Source of the DNA: Candidatus Manganitrophus sp.
GTDB taxonomy: Bacteria; Nitrospirota; Nitrospiria; SBBL01; Manganitrophaceae
NCBI GenBank assembly: GCA_028865235.1
Contig: CP114561.1
Span: forward strand, 3,678,001-3,742,000
Direction of reading: 5' to 3'
DNA: 64,000 bases
This document shows, piece after piece, positions 1 through 15,731 of the stretch (the first letter of the stretch is position 1; each line of letters starts with the position of its first letter). The notes under the pieces were generated by a model. It ran no database searches. It was not told where the DNA came from and saw nothing but the letters and a program-made list of their open reading frames with translations. The position numbers and the translations under genes are program-made.

Positions 1-2261
1 CTTGGGGGTGATGCTGTGGAGCGGGATTGCTTCGACCGGCCCTTCCACACGGCAGGCGAGGAGGCATCCGACCGCGCTCTCCGGCCGCTCCACCAGACGA
101 TGGAGCGTTTCATAGGCGAAGTGCTGCGCCAACGTCCGGTCGATCGGCGTCGGCGGGGCGCCCCGCAGGGTGTGGCCGAGGATGGTCGCCTTCGTCGCCA
201 CCGTTAAGCGGTAGTCCCCCTGCGCCGACCGCGCGGAGGGCCACTTTGCGATCGTCTGGGCGATGTAATCGACGAGCCCATGGACCCCGCCGAGCGGGTG
301 ATGCCGGTGCGGTGTTTTCTCCGCGACGACGAAGAGATGGCTCTTGTTCGGCACCCCCATCGACCGCTTGAGATTTCCCAAAATCACCTGATCGATGTAG
401 GCGTCGGGGTCGGGATGTTCGTTGACCAAGATCCCCTCGGCGCGGGCCTGATAAGCGCAGGCGAGCGCGAGATGGCCCGCCCCGGCCCCCATCACCTCGA
501 CGAAGAAGATGCTTCCCATCGCGGCGCTCGTCGCTTTGAGCGATTCGAGGGAGTGGTTCGCCAGGGCGACCGCCGAATGAAAGCCGAGCGAGGTCGTGCC
601 GGCGAGGTTGTCGTCGATCGTCCCCGGCAGGCCGACGACCTGCACGCCGAACTTCTCAAAAAGAACGCGGGCTCCCCGGAGACTCCCGTCTCCCCCCATG
701 ACGACGAGGGCGCCGTTTTCGAGGTAGGGGGCCAGGTTCCGCATCACGACTCCTTGGACCTCTTCATCCTTGAAATCTTCAAACCGGCTGCTCCCGATCG
801 GGCTGCTGGCGACGCCGGCCATGCCGCGCATCTCCCGCTCGGTAAATTGCTCGATCCAGTTGTTCGCCAACCCTAAGAATCCGTGTCGGACGAAGTGAAC
901 GGCGATCCCGAGACGGTCGCCGCAGGCGCGAAGCTCCTTGAGCGCCGCCCCGGCGCCGGCGAAATCCCCCCGGAAACCAGGGCGACGACCTGCCGGAGTT
1001 GATTCGGCCGGAGGGTGATCCGGCCGGCCCGCTCCCGCTCGACGCTGATCCAGGCCTCGCGCGCCGTCCGCTCCCGTTCGGAGAGTCCGACCGCGGTGGA
1101 GTAGCCCGAGAGTTGTCCGTTTTCATACGCGAGCAGAACGACGTTGTCCTGCCCCTCCTTGTATTCGCCGAACTCCGAGAAGGCCTCGTGAAACGGCCTC
1201 GGATCGAGGTAAGTGATCAGCGCTCGCAGCGTCGAGCTGTGGGTATAGAGCGAGGCGACCCCTCCCTGGTGGGATCGGGCGATCCGATGGATGCCGTCGA
1301 CCACATTGACATAAAGATCAAAGAACGAATTTCCGCCGGGGTAGCAGTAGAGGGGGTTTTTCATCAGCCGCTTGGCAGTTTTTGCATCGACCCCGAACAC
1401 CCGGCCGGCCTCTTCCGCCTCGGCAGCTTTCTCCAGACCGGTCACCCAGCCGAAATCTTGCGACTCCAGCGCCGGGTCGACCGTTGCGGCTTGAACATCT
1501 TGATCATTCGAAATCAGCGCCCCGGAGACCCGCTCGAAGAGCTGGCGGGTATTCGGGCTGCTGCTGATTAAATGTTTGAAACTCCTTGGGTCAAGGTAAT
1601 TTTCCAGGTGAAGAAAGTCGAGCTGTTGGCCGACCACCCCCACCATCCGGGCGAGGGCGGCGCCGACCGCGTCGGCTTTCGGAATTCCTTTTCCTGATTC
1701 CAGCGTATTGGCCAGCCGGCAGCCGACCCGATAGGTTTTGCTTTCAACCCGGGAAACCCCGTGCCGCATCGTAAACAAAAGGCTTCGGCCGGCCAGGTTG
1801 CGCGGGAGGAGCCAGAAGCGGTCATCGCCGAGATCGAGGACGATCCGCCCCTCCGCCAGCTGCGGCGTCAGCTGCGTCCGCGGGACGATCGCCACCGGCC
1901 GGCGTCCGAGCGGTTTCTGAACCGAACCGATCGGCCCGCGCAAGAGCGGCGCGAGCCCTCCTTCGGCCAGAACGGCATTCCAGGCGGCGTAGAAAACAAT
2001 GAGATCGCCGCCGCATCCCTCCTCGATCAGGGACTGACGCGCCGTCCGGTATGATTCGGCGTCGGGAAATCCCTGCTGCGCCCGATCGACGAAGCCCCTC
2101 ACCTTCGGGATCGCCTCCCGGGCCATGCGGGCGCGATCGGCCGTGGCGGGGAGCGAAGGAAAAGTCACCCCCTTCGGGGGGGGCCGTCTTGCCATCGTCT
2201 CGCCATACGCGACCAGACCTTCCACGGTCACAAACCGGAGTGTTTCCCTTTGGGATTCCAT
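1..2261 (-). CDS. 6-phosphofructokinase with N-terminal histidine-phosphatase-like domain (3' end cut, frameshifted)
   Basis: The C-terminal part is an ATP-type PfkA-family kinase: it shows the nucleotide-loop motif GGDGSLRGA and the catalytic segment PGTIDDNLAGT, in which the first Asp of the usual TIDND is kept but the last two residues are swapped. The first ~420 residues look like a histidine phosphatase: FTMRHG near residue 166 and a second histidine in LYTHSSTLRA near residue 340. The frame breaks near 966-971 in a short G run (C on the plus strand) exactly where the PFK domain starts (VALVSGG); restoring one G gives a continuous product. The start chosen is the ATG at 2261, preceded by GAGG; an upstream in-frame start at 2321 has no better site. 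The gene runs off the left edge. Role: fructose-6-phosphate phosphorylation in glycolysis; the phosphatase activity is inferred only from the motifs. Confidence 0.8.
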
Positions 2262-2379
2262 CGACAACCTCACGACAGGTTTAAAGGTGTTATTTTTGAG
2301 GGGTGTAACAGTGTACAGCAATTAAAATGTAAGGATCAATACCCTTCTCTCAGAGAGAGTTTCTCAAGGAACACCCCCC

Positions 2380-2409
2380 TTGTTTATTGCAAAAAATTTT
2401 ATATATAAT
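2380..2409 (+). promoter_or_regulatory. Possible sigma-70 promoter for the HAMP-array kinase
   Basis: TTGTTT (2380-2385) and TATAAT (2404-2409) are separated by 18 bases in a strongly AT-rich island (about 2330-2520) between divergent genes. The -10 is perfect, the -35 is weak. The long leader of ~135 bases to the start codon leaves room for other promoters. Confidence 0.4.
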
Positions 2410-2549
2410 CGAATCCATATTATTTTTTTAATGCCCTGATTTAATGTTGATCGATTTATCTTTACGAAAAGACATCTCTTTTATCTTAAATAATCGCATT
2501 TTTATTCTGGGCGATTTCTTGGCTTAAAAAATAACAAGGAGGGCTTGCT

Positions 2550-8323
<5,774 letters not shown>

Positions 8324-8340
8324 CCGGGTGAGGAACACCG

Positions 8341-9940
8341 ATGGAAAAGGTAAATATCTTATTGGTCGATGACCACCCGGAGAACCTCGTCGCGCTGGAA
8401 GCGATCCTCGATTCTCCTTTCTACTGTCTGATCAAAGCGGCCTCGGGGGTGGAGGCATTGAAACATCTTCTGCTGGACGAGTTCGCCCTCATCCTCCTCG
8501 ACGTCGCCATGCCCGACCTGGACGGGTTCGAGACCGCCGTTTTGATTAAAAAACGCCCGAAGCTTCGCGACATTCCGATCATCTTTCTGACCGCCTTCAG
8601 CAAAGAGGAGCCGTTCATCTTCAGAGGCTACTCCGTCGGGGCGGTCGATTACGTCTTCAAGCCGTTCGAGCCGATGGTGTTGCGGTCCAAAGTGGCGGTT
8701 TTCGCCGAGCTGTTCAGAAACCGCGAGCAGATCAAAAGACAGGGGGAGCTGCTTCGTCAAAGCGAACGGCGGGAGCATGAACGGCGGTTTCTGGAGCAGG
8801 AATGGGCGAGCCAGAAGCGTTATCGTCACCTGGCCGATGCCGTCCCCCAAATCATCTGGACCGCCGGCCGCGACGGCGCCGTCGATTACTTCAATCAGCA
8901 GTGGCATCTTTACACCGGCTTGACTTTGGAGCAGTGCGAGGGGTGGAAGTGGAAGCGGGCGATCCATCCCGAAGACCTCCCGCGCCTGCTGCAGCAGTGG
9001 CGGGAGGCGCTTAAGCGGGGCAGCGGCTGGAAGTTGAATGCCGGTTAAAGCAGGCCGATGGAACCTTCCGGTGGCATCTTGTCCGCGCGATTCCCGAGGC
9101 CGAAAACGGGGTGATCATCGCCTGGCTCGGCACGGCGACCGATATCGATTATCAAAAACAATCGGAAGCGTTCTTGAAGCAAAAGACGCTGGAGGCGGAG
9201 GAGGAAACCGGCTCAAGTCGGAATTCGTCTCCAATGTTTCCCATGAGCTGCGGACGCCGCTCCACGCGATCCTCGGTTATTCCGATCTTTTATCGGAGGA
9301 GCGCGGGATGAAGGAAGAGCAGAGCGGGTGGCTCAAAGGGATTCATCGAAACGCCTCGGACCTTCTCGATCTCGTCAACAACCTTCTTGATCTCTCCAAA
9401 ATCGAATCGGGGAAGATGCCCCTCAGCCTCAAACAGATCGATCTCAAGGAAGTGGTTCAGGGGTTCTTTGATAATATCGGCAGCTTGACGAACGACAAGG
9501 AAATTCAGATCAACTTGATGGTCGATGAGAACCTCCGGGTCATCCAGAGCGACCCGCTGAAAATTCGACAGATCTTTTTGAACCTCCTTTCCAACGCCAT
9601 CAAATTTACGGAGCGGGGGGTCATCACCACCACCCTGTCGAATGCCGAGGGGGGGATTCTTCTCACGGTTCAGGATACCGGCATCGGAATGCGGCCTGAA
9701 GACCTCCCTTATATTTTCGATCCCTTTCGACAGATCGACGGCTCCACCACCCGAAAGGCTGGCGGGACCGGATTGGGTCTGGCCATCGTTAAAAATGCAG
9801 TCACGGCGCTCAACGGAACGATCGAGGTCCGGAGCGAGCCTGGGAAGGGATCTACCTTCAACGTCTTTCTTCCCGAATTTCCATTTGATCGGTTCAAACC
9901 TGTGAAGTCGCGGATTGAATCGCACCCGGATAAAGGATAA
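8341..9940 (+). CDS. Receiver-PAS-histidine kinase hybrid (first paralogue), frameshifted
   Basis: Starts at ATG 8341, 17 bases after the HAMP kinase, so probably co-transcribed. An N-terminal receiver (NILLVDDHPENL, phospho-acceptor in LILLDVAMPDLDGF, KPFEP) is followed by a coiled linker, a PAS domain (YRHLADAVPQIIWTA, residues ~160-270), HisKA ([19 protein letters not shown]) and HATPase (NLLSNAIKF, GTGLGLAIVKNA). No membrane segment is seen. Two frame changes, near 9030 and near 9205, break the PAS C-terminus and the helix before the H-box; the peptide is intact across the three frames. The receiver comes before the kinase, so it could accept phosphate from the upstream kinase and gate its own output. 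Confidence 0.85.
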
Positions 9941-10047
9941 GCGTTTGGCGCGGTCGAAAGGGCGGTTCGTTCGATCGATCTCCGGACGGTGTGGCGATCG
10001 CCCGATTCCAATCAGGAAAAGATGCCGAAGAAAAGGGGGAAGGAAAA

Positions 10048-11579
10048 GTGAATATATTGCTGGTCGATGACCATCCGGAGAATCTTATCGCGCTCGAAGC
10101 GGTGCTCGACTCTCCGGAATACACGCTCGTGAAGGCAGCGACCGGGATGGAGGCGCTTAAACTTCTTTTGAAGGACGACTTCGGCTTGATCCTCCTGGAT
10201 GTCTTTATGCCGGGCCTCAACGGATTCGAGACCGCCGCCATGATCCGCGAGCGGCCGAAGAGCCGCAACGTCCCGATTATTTTCATTACCGCGGTCAACA
10301 AGACCGAAACCGACGCCGCCCGGGGCTACTCTCTCGGCGCGGTCGATTACATCATCAAGCCGTTCGATCCGGACACGTTAAAATCGAAAGTGTCGGCCCT
10401 CGTCGATCTCTACAAGAAGGGGACCAAGCTAAAGCAGCAGCTCGGGCAGCTGGAGAAACTCTCGCAGGAGCGCTACCGAAATCTCGCCAATGCAATCCCG
10501 CAAATCGTCTGGATCGCCCGTCCGAACGGGATGGTCGATTTTTTCAATCAGCAATGGTTCTCATATACCGGTCTCTCCTTCGAGCAGAGCGAGGGGTGGG
10601 GATGGAAAAGGTGATCCACCCCGAGGACCTTCAATATTATCTCGATCGATGGGGGGAGACATTGAAGATCGGCATCCCTTTCGAGATCCATTGCCGCCTC
10701 AAGCGGGCCGACGGGGCTTATCGATGGCACCTGGTTCGCGCCTTGCCTGAACGAGATCAGCACGACCAGACGATGGCCTGGCTGGGAACCAGCACCGATA
10801 TCGACGATCAAAAAAGGGCGGAAGAGGTGCTGCGGCAGAAAACAATGGAGGCGGAAGAGGCGAACCGGATCAAATCGGAGTTTGTCTCCAACGTCTCTCA
10901 CGAACTGCGGACCCCGCTGAATGCCATCATCGGTTACGCCTCCCTTTTGCTGCAGGGGACGTATGGCGAGGTGAACGGTCATCAAAAACCGCCCGTGGAG
11001 GGAATTCAGCGAAACGCATCGGAGCTTCTGAATTTGATCAACAACCTCCTCGATCTCTCCAAGATGGAATCGGGGAAGGTTCCGCTTGTCATCGAGCCGG
11101 TTGACCTGAATCATCTTTTGCCCGACGTTTTTGAAAATCTCAAAGGGCTGATGAATGGAAAGCAGATCGACGTTCGATGGAACCTTGAGAAGGGGCTCGT
11201 TCCGGTTCAGACCGATCCGATGAAGATTCGGCAGGTGGTATTGAATCTTATTTGCAACGCGATCAAATTTACCGAAGTGGGATCGATCACCATTTCGGCT
11301 TCCAATGTCAAACGGGGCGTTCAATTTTCAATCGAAGACACCGGCGTGGGGATGAGACAAGAAGACCTCCCCTACATCTTTGATCCCTTCCGGCAGATCG
11401 ACGGCTCGATGACCAGAAAGGTCGGAGGAAGCGGCTTGGGGCTGACGATCGTTAAAAATGCGCTGACGATCCTGCATGGGCGGATCGACGTTCGAAGCGA
11501 ATATGGAAGAGGATCGACCTTCACGGTTTTTTTGCCTGAGAAATTCCCCGGCTCTCCCGAAGGATCCATTAGGAATTAA
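10048..11579 (+). CDS. Receiver-PAS-histidine kinase hybrid (second paralogue), frameshifted
   Basis: Same architecture as the preceding gene and clearly a tandem duplicate: receiver (NILLVDDHPENLIALEA, LILLDVFMPGLNGF, IIKPFDP), PAS (YRNLANAIPQIVWIA), HisKA ([19 protein letters not shown]) and HATPase (GGSGLGLTIVKNAL). I chose the GTG at 10048, preceded by GGGGGAAGG; an in-frame GTG at 9991 is the alternative. One frameshift lies near 10605 (GGGATGGAAAAGG). The product is soluble. Both paralogues lack a DNA-binding output, so the downstream partner is unknown. Confidence 0.85.
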
Positions 11580-11707
11580 GAAGAAGCCGAACGCTTTCTT
11601 TCGAGGAGTCATTCCTACTCACATTCCTGATTCAATCTGTATTCGAATTGACATTGCCCTCTTTTGGGGATAATCTAATTTCGCTTATTGATGCGAGGAG
11701 GTGACGA

Positions 11708-11947
11708 ATGTCGGATCCGACGATTGCGCAACGCATGCCTTATGTTCAGGAAATGGAGCCGGGGACGTATTACTGGTGCCGCTGCGGGAGATCGAAAGCC
11801 CAGCCGTTCTGCGACGGCTCTCACAAAGGGACGGAGTTCAGCCCCCTTGAGGTGAAGATCGAGCAGAAGAAAAAGGTCGCCTGGTGCGGCTGCAAGCACT
11901 CCGCCAACAAGCCGTTCTGCGACGGCACGCACTCCAGGCTGAAATAA
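11708..11947 (+). CDS. Double CDGSH iron-sulfur domain protein
   Basis: A 79-residue protein with two mitoNEET-type sites: CRCGRSKAQPFCDGSH (residues ~24-39) and CGCKHSANKPFCDGTH (residues ~60-75), each giving the 3-Cys/1-His ligand set for a [2Fe-2S] cluster. It has no signal peptide. The start is well placed behind GAGGAGGTGACGA. A stem-loop terminator follows directly, so this appears to be a monocistronic unit. The physiological role of bacterial CDGSH proteins is mostly redox or cluster handling; nothing here narrows it. Confidence 0.92.
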   Translation: MSDPTIAQRMPYVQEMEPGTYYWCRCGRSKAQPFCDGSHKGTEFSPLEVKIEQKKKVAWCGCKHSANKPFCDGTHSRLK

Positions 11948-11964
11948 TCTTTTTTAATGAAAGG

Positions 11965-11998
11965 GGAGAAGGTTCTCGAAGAGCCTTCTCCTTTTTTA
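11965..11998 (+). terminator. Rho-independent terminator
   Basis: GGAGAAGG (11965-11972) pairs with CCTTCTCC (11984-11991), with a second small CTC/GAG pairing inside, followed by a T run. It sits 18 bases after the CDGSH gene. Confidence 0.85.
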
Positions 11999-12017
11999 TT
12001 GTTTAAGGAGGGGGTCC

Positions 12018-12437
12018 ATGAAAAGAGTCGGTCTTTGGTTGGCCGCGGCGATGACGGCCGGGCTGATCGGCGGGATGTTGTCGGTTTGGATCTTCAATGT
12101 CGGGGAGGCGTTCGCCCGGAAGGGGTCGAAAGAGAAACGGGTCGTTACGGCGGAAGATTTCCATCTTGTCGATGAAACCGGAAAACTTCGGGGCGCCCTC
12201 TTTGTCTCGGCCAAAGGGGAGCCCGGTTTCGCCCTTTTTGATAAAGAGGGGAAGGACCGTATCTTATTGATGCTGAACGCCGACGGGAGCGCGCTGATCG
12301 AGCTTCACGATGAGGCCGGAGCCTCCCGCGCCAAGCTGGCGCTTGGAAATGACGGGAGTCCAATGTTGAGCCTGGCGGGTGATCCGGCGATAACACTTCT
12401 TGACCGGGAGAAGAAGGTTCTCTGGAAAGCGCCTTGA
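12018..12437 (+). CDS. Membrane-anchored or secreted hypothetical protein
   Basis: 139 residues with an N-terminal hydrophobic segment (residues ~5-27, LWLAAAMTAGLIGGML) and then a soluble part made of short imperfect repeats of the type 'F-x-L-x-D-x-x-G-K-x-R' (VDETGKLRGALF, FDKEGKDRILLML, HDEAGASRAKLAL, LDREKKVLW). Such repeats suggest a small beta-rich domain. Start behind AAGGAGGGGG. I do not recognise the family. The gene lies between a terminator and a strong promoter and may be a single unit. Confidence 0.75.
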   Translation: MKRVGLWLAAAMTAGLIGGMLSVWIFNVGEAFARKGSKEKRVVTAEDFHLVDETGKLRGALFVSAKGEPGFALFDKEGKDRILLMLNADGSALIELHDEAGASRAKLALGNDGSPMLSLAGDPAITLLDREKKVLWKAP

Positions 12438-12451
12438 TCTCGGTCTGTTGA

Positions 12452-12480
12452 TTGTCAAGCCGTTCCCCTCTTGTTATAAT
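12452..12480 (+). promoter_or_regulatory. Sigma-70-type promoter, predicted to give a leaderless transcript
   Basis: TTGTCA (12452-12457) and a perfect TATAAT (12475-12480) with 17-base spacing. Transcription would start about 12486-12488, i.e. at the ATG (12487) of the next gene, which has no ribosome-binding site. Confidence 0.7.
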
Positions 12481-12486
12481 CAGCCC

Positions 12487-15237
12487 ATGGCGTTTGATCT
12501 AAAAAAACTTCAGCAGACATTGGGAACGGCGAAAATCCTCTCCGACCCTCCCGCCATCACCGCCTATTCGATCGACGCCAGCATCTACAAGGTCGTTCCG
12601 CAGGCGGTGGCCGTCATCGAATCGCGGGACGATCTTGAAAAAGTGCTCCACTATGCGAAGGAGCACCATGTCCCGCTGACCGCCCGGAGCGGCGGGACCA
12701 ATCTCACCGGCAATGCGGTGGGGGAGGGGATCATTCTCGAATTCTCCCATCTCAATCAGATTTTGGAAGTCAACGACCAAGCCCGCTGGGCCCGGGTCCA
12801 GCCCGGGATCGTTTTCGCCGAGCTGAACAAGCGGCTGGCGAAGCGGGGGTGGATGTTCGCTCCCGATCCGTCGAGCGGCGACATGTGCAAGCTCGGGGGA
12901 ATGCTCGGAAACAACGCCGCCGGACCCCACACGCTGAAATACGGCGCCACCCGCGACAACGTCCTGGAGATGGAAGTTCTTCTGTCGAACGGCAATTGGG
13001 TCACCGCCAAAGAGTACCGGCTCGATGATCCGCACTTCCAGAAGCTCCTTGTCGAGAATCCCTTCTTGAGAGATCTGATCGAGCTGATCCGGCGGAACCG
13101 CGACCTGATCCAATCGAAGCGGCCGAAGGTGTCGAAGAACTCCAGCGGGTACAACCTGTTCGATCTCGCCGACGGATTGGCGCGCGGCGTCTTCCCGCTC
13201 CACCAGCTCCTCATCGGAAGCGAGGGGACGCTGGGGCTGGCGGTCGAGGCGAAGATCAAGCTGGTTCCCAAACCGGCGGAAACGGCCACGGCCCTTATCT
13301 ACTTTGACCGGCTTTCCGAGATCGGCGACGCGGTCAATGCCCTCCTCCCCCTGGCGCCGAGCGCTTTGGAGATGATGGATGCCAACTCGCTCGACCTCGT
13401 CGGCCGCGCCCGCTTCGGCATCCCGAAGCAGGCGGCGGCGATGTTGCTGGCGGAGTTCGACGCGTCGCCCCGGGCGAAGATGGAAGCGGTCCGCCGGGCG
13501 ATCACGCAGTATCATCTGAGCGCCCCCATGACCGAGGCGTTCGATCCCGAAAATCAGGCCGAGCTCTGGCGGGTCCGGAAGGCGATGTATCCGACCCTGT
13601 ATAATTACGACGCCAAGAAGAAGCCGATCAACTTTGCAGACGATATCGTCGTCGCCGCCGACCGGATTCCGGAGCTGATCGCCTATCTCGACCGGCTCTT
13701 TTCCGAGAAGGGGGTGGCGGTGGCGATCTACGGGCACATCGGCAACGGCAACGCCCACATCAATCCCTTGCTGAACGTGAACGATCCGGTCGACTTTGAA
13801 AAGATGGTCGCCCTCTCTCACGAGATCCATCAAACCGTCATCGACCGCTTCGGCGGCTCGCTCTGCGGGGAGCATGGCGACGGGCGGGTGCGGGCCGAGT
13901 TCGTCAAAGATCTCTACGGCCCGGAGCTTTATACCCTCTTCAAGCGGGTGAAGACCCTCTTCGATCCGAAATATCTCCTCAATCCCGGCGTGAAGATCAG
14001 CGAAACACCGTTCACCGAGAAAATCGATCTCGAACGGCTCGCCAAGCAGTGCGCTACCTGCGGGAAGTGCAACTCGGTCTGCCCGGTCTACGACGTCTCC
14101 GGGGAGGAGTCGAATGCCGCGCGGGGGTGGTTCCACATCGTGACCGCGCCCGATTACACCTACGAGAAGTCGTCCCGCATCGTGGAAGCATGCGTCAACT
14201 GCAAATCGTGTCGAACCGTCTGCCCCGCCGGAATCGACGTCTCGGAGCTGATTTTAAAGAAACGGGAAGAACATCCGAACCGTGTCGCAGGAATGGCCTT
14301 CCGGCTCCAATCAAAGCGCTCATTATTCGAGGGCCTGCTGAAGCTGGCTGCCTGGACGCAGCCGATCTGGGACAACCGGATCGGCCGATTCTTCATCGAG
14401 CATTTGACCCGGCCGGTCCTGAGGGGGCTGGCTCCAACGGCGCGGATTTCGTCCGACATGACCTTGCCGAAGTTGGCGAAGCGGCATTTGCGCGAGCGTT
14501 ATCCCGCGCTGACCGAGTCCAACAGTCCGATCGCCTACTTCCACGGCTGCGCCGCCGACTACTTCGACGACGGCGTCGGGGATGCGGTGATCGAGGTGCT
14601 CAAAAACGGGGTGGAGGCGGCGCTCCCGCCGCAGCGCTGCTCCGGAACGCCGATTCAGACCTACGGCTGGATCGATCAGGTCCGGGAGAACGCCCGGTTC
14701 AACATCGCCTCCCTCGAACGGTTTGAGAAGGTGATCACCGGCTGCGCCTCTTGCACGTTCATGTTGAAAGACTATGAGAGCATTCTCCCTCCCGACGAAC
14801 AAGAGAAGGCGAAGCGCCTCGCGGCGAAGGTGGTCCATATCTCGGAATTCCTGGCCGGCACGGCTCCGGTAAAAGAGAGGCCGTCTTCATCCGAAAAAAA
14901 GAAAAAAGTCACTTATCATTCTTCCTGTCATCTCCGGGCGGCGGGGGTGAGTAAGCCGCCGCGGGATCTTCTCCGTCGAAATCCGAATTTCGAGTTCGTC
15001 GAGATGGCCGACGCCGACCGCTGCGCCGGCGGCGCGGGAACCTTCTGCGTCAAAAATCCGAAACAGTCGGCGGCGATCTTCGAGCGGAAGCGCCGCGGGA
15101 TCGAGGAGAGCGGGGCGGAGATCGTCGCCACCTCCTGTCCCGCTTGTATGATCCAGCTGCAGAACGGTCTGAAGGGAAAGGTGGAGGTGAAGCACATCGC
15201 CCAATTGATGAACGAAGAGGAAAAACCGAATGGGTGA
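12487..15237 (+). CDS. Fused FAD-linked oxidase / 4Fe-4S / CCG-domain protein (GlcD-GlcF type)
   Basis: 916 residues in one open frame. The first ~460 residues are an FAD-binding PCMH domain (TARSGGTNLTGNAVGEG) with the GlcD-type C-terminal cap (YGHIGNGNAHINP, GEHGDGR). Then come two 4Fe-4S motifs (CATCGKCNSVCPVYD near residue 522, CVNCKSCRTVCPAGID near residue 570) and two CCG cysteine-rich domains (HGCAADYF ... CSG, and SSCHLRAAGV ... CAGGAG). This is the organisation of D-lactate/glycolate/2-hydroxyglutarate dehydrogenases that pass electrons to quinone or cytochrome; the exact substrate cannot be read. The start is ATG 12487, directly at the predicted transcription start. The next gene overlaps by 8 bases, suggesting translational coupling. 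Confidence 0.92.
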   Translation: MAFDLKKLQQTLGTAKILSDPPAITAYSIDASIYKVVPQAVAVIESRDDLEKVLHYAKEHHVPLTARSGGTNLTGNAVGEGIILEFSHLNQILEVNDQARWARVQPGIVFAELNKRLAKRGWMFAPDPSSGDMCKLGGMLGNNAAGPHTLKYGATRDNVLEMEVLLSNGNWVTAKEYRLDDPHFQKLLVENPFLRDLIELIRRNRDLIQSKRPKVSKNSSGYNLFDLADGLARGVFPLHQLLIGSEGTLGLAVEAKIKLVPKPAETATALIYFDRLSEIGDAVNALLPLAPSALEMMDANSLDLVGRARFGIPKQAAAMLLAEFDASPRAKMEAVRRAITQYHLSAPMTEAFDPENQAELWRVRKAMYPTLYNYDAKKKPINFADDIVVAADRIPELIAYLDRLFSEKGVAVAIYGHIGNGNAHINPLLNVNDPVDFEKMVALSHEIHQTVIDRFGGSLCGEHGDGRVRAEFVKDLYGPELYTLFKRVKTLFDPKYLLNPGVKISETPFTEKIDLERLAKQCATCGKCNSVCPVYDVSGEESNAARGWFHIVTAPDYTYEKSSRIVEACVNCKSCRTVCPAGIDVSELILKKREEHPNRVAGMAFRLQSKRSLFEGLLKLAAWTQPIWDNRIGRFFIEHLTRPVLRGLAPTARISSDMTLPKLAKRHLRERYPALTESNSPIAYFHGCAADYFDDGVGDAVIEVLKNGVEAALPPQRCSGTPIQTYGWIDQVRENARFNIASLERFEKVITGCASCTFMLKDYESILPPDEQEKAKRLAAKVVHISEFLAGTAPVKERPSSSEKKKKVTYHSSCHLRAAGVSKPPRDLLRRNPNFEFVEMADADRCAGGAGTFCVKNPKQSAAIFERKRRGIEESGAEIVATSCPACMIQLQNGLKGKVEVKHIAQLMNEEEKPNG

Positions 15238-15601
15238 AACAACGTCTTCCCGCAACGTCCTCATCTACGATGCCGAGTGCCGGCTTTGCGTCTCTTCAAA
15301 AGAGTGGGTCGAGCGATGGGATCGGCGACGCCGGATCTCCTTCCTTCCGTTTCAAACGGCCGAAGCAAAGGAACAACTCCCCGATCTGGCGGGGATGGCC
15401 TGCATGGATGCGATGCGCTTTATCGATGCGCAAGGAAAGGTCACCTCCGGCGTGGACGCTTTCCGAAGAATGCTTCCCCTCCTCCCCTTCGGACGGCCTC
15501 TCTCCCTCCTTTTTTACCTTCCGGGGGTCCCCCGGCTGGCGGCCGTGATCTACCATCATGTCGCCGAGAACCGCTATCGTTGGTTCGGGCGCGCCCATTG
15601 A
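15230..15601 (+). CDS. DCC-family thiol-disulfide oxidoreductase-like protein (DUF393)
   Basis: 123 residues with the family signature near the N-terminus, YDAECRLCVSSKEWVERWD, where the C-x-x-C pair is CRLC, and a central FIDAQGKVTSGVDAFRRML typical of the DCC family. Overlaps the upstream oxidase gene by 8 bases in another frame, so it is most likely co-translated. Redox function is inferred from the cysteine pair only. Confidence 0.85.
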   Translation: MGETTSSRNVLIYDAECRLCVSSKEWVERWDRRRRISFLPFQTAEAKEQLPDLAGMACMDAMRFIDAQGKVTSGVDAFRRMLPLLPFGRPLSLLFYLPGVPRLAAVIYHHVAENRYRWFGRAH

Positions 15602-15672
15602 GAAGATTTCCTGCCAAAAAATTACCTGAATAAACAAAGGCTTCGCTCTCTCTGCGCGATGTGGCCCGTCGT

Positions 15673-15701
15673 TTGACGGTCCCTCTCTCTTACGGTATCG
15701 T
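15673..15701 (+). promoter_or_regulatory. Possible sigma-70 promoter
   Basis: TTGACG (15673-15678), 17-base spacer, TATCGT (15696-15701), 31 bases before the start of the 7TM-PAS gene. The surrounding TACGGTATC resembles the promoter at 22816. Confidence 0.5.
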
Positions 15702-15731
15702 TTAAATAGCTCGATCGCAGAAAAGGTCGCC

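Noticed and set aside
2304..2317. TGTAACAGTGTACA as a possible operator upstream of the phosphofructokinase gene
   Set aside because: Only loosely palindromic and single; no support for a specific regulator.
12499..14136. 545-codon open frame on the minus strand
   Set aside because: It is antisense to the intact GlcD/GlcF-type gene, with Asp/Gly/Arg-rich composition typical of reverse reading.
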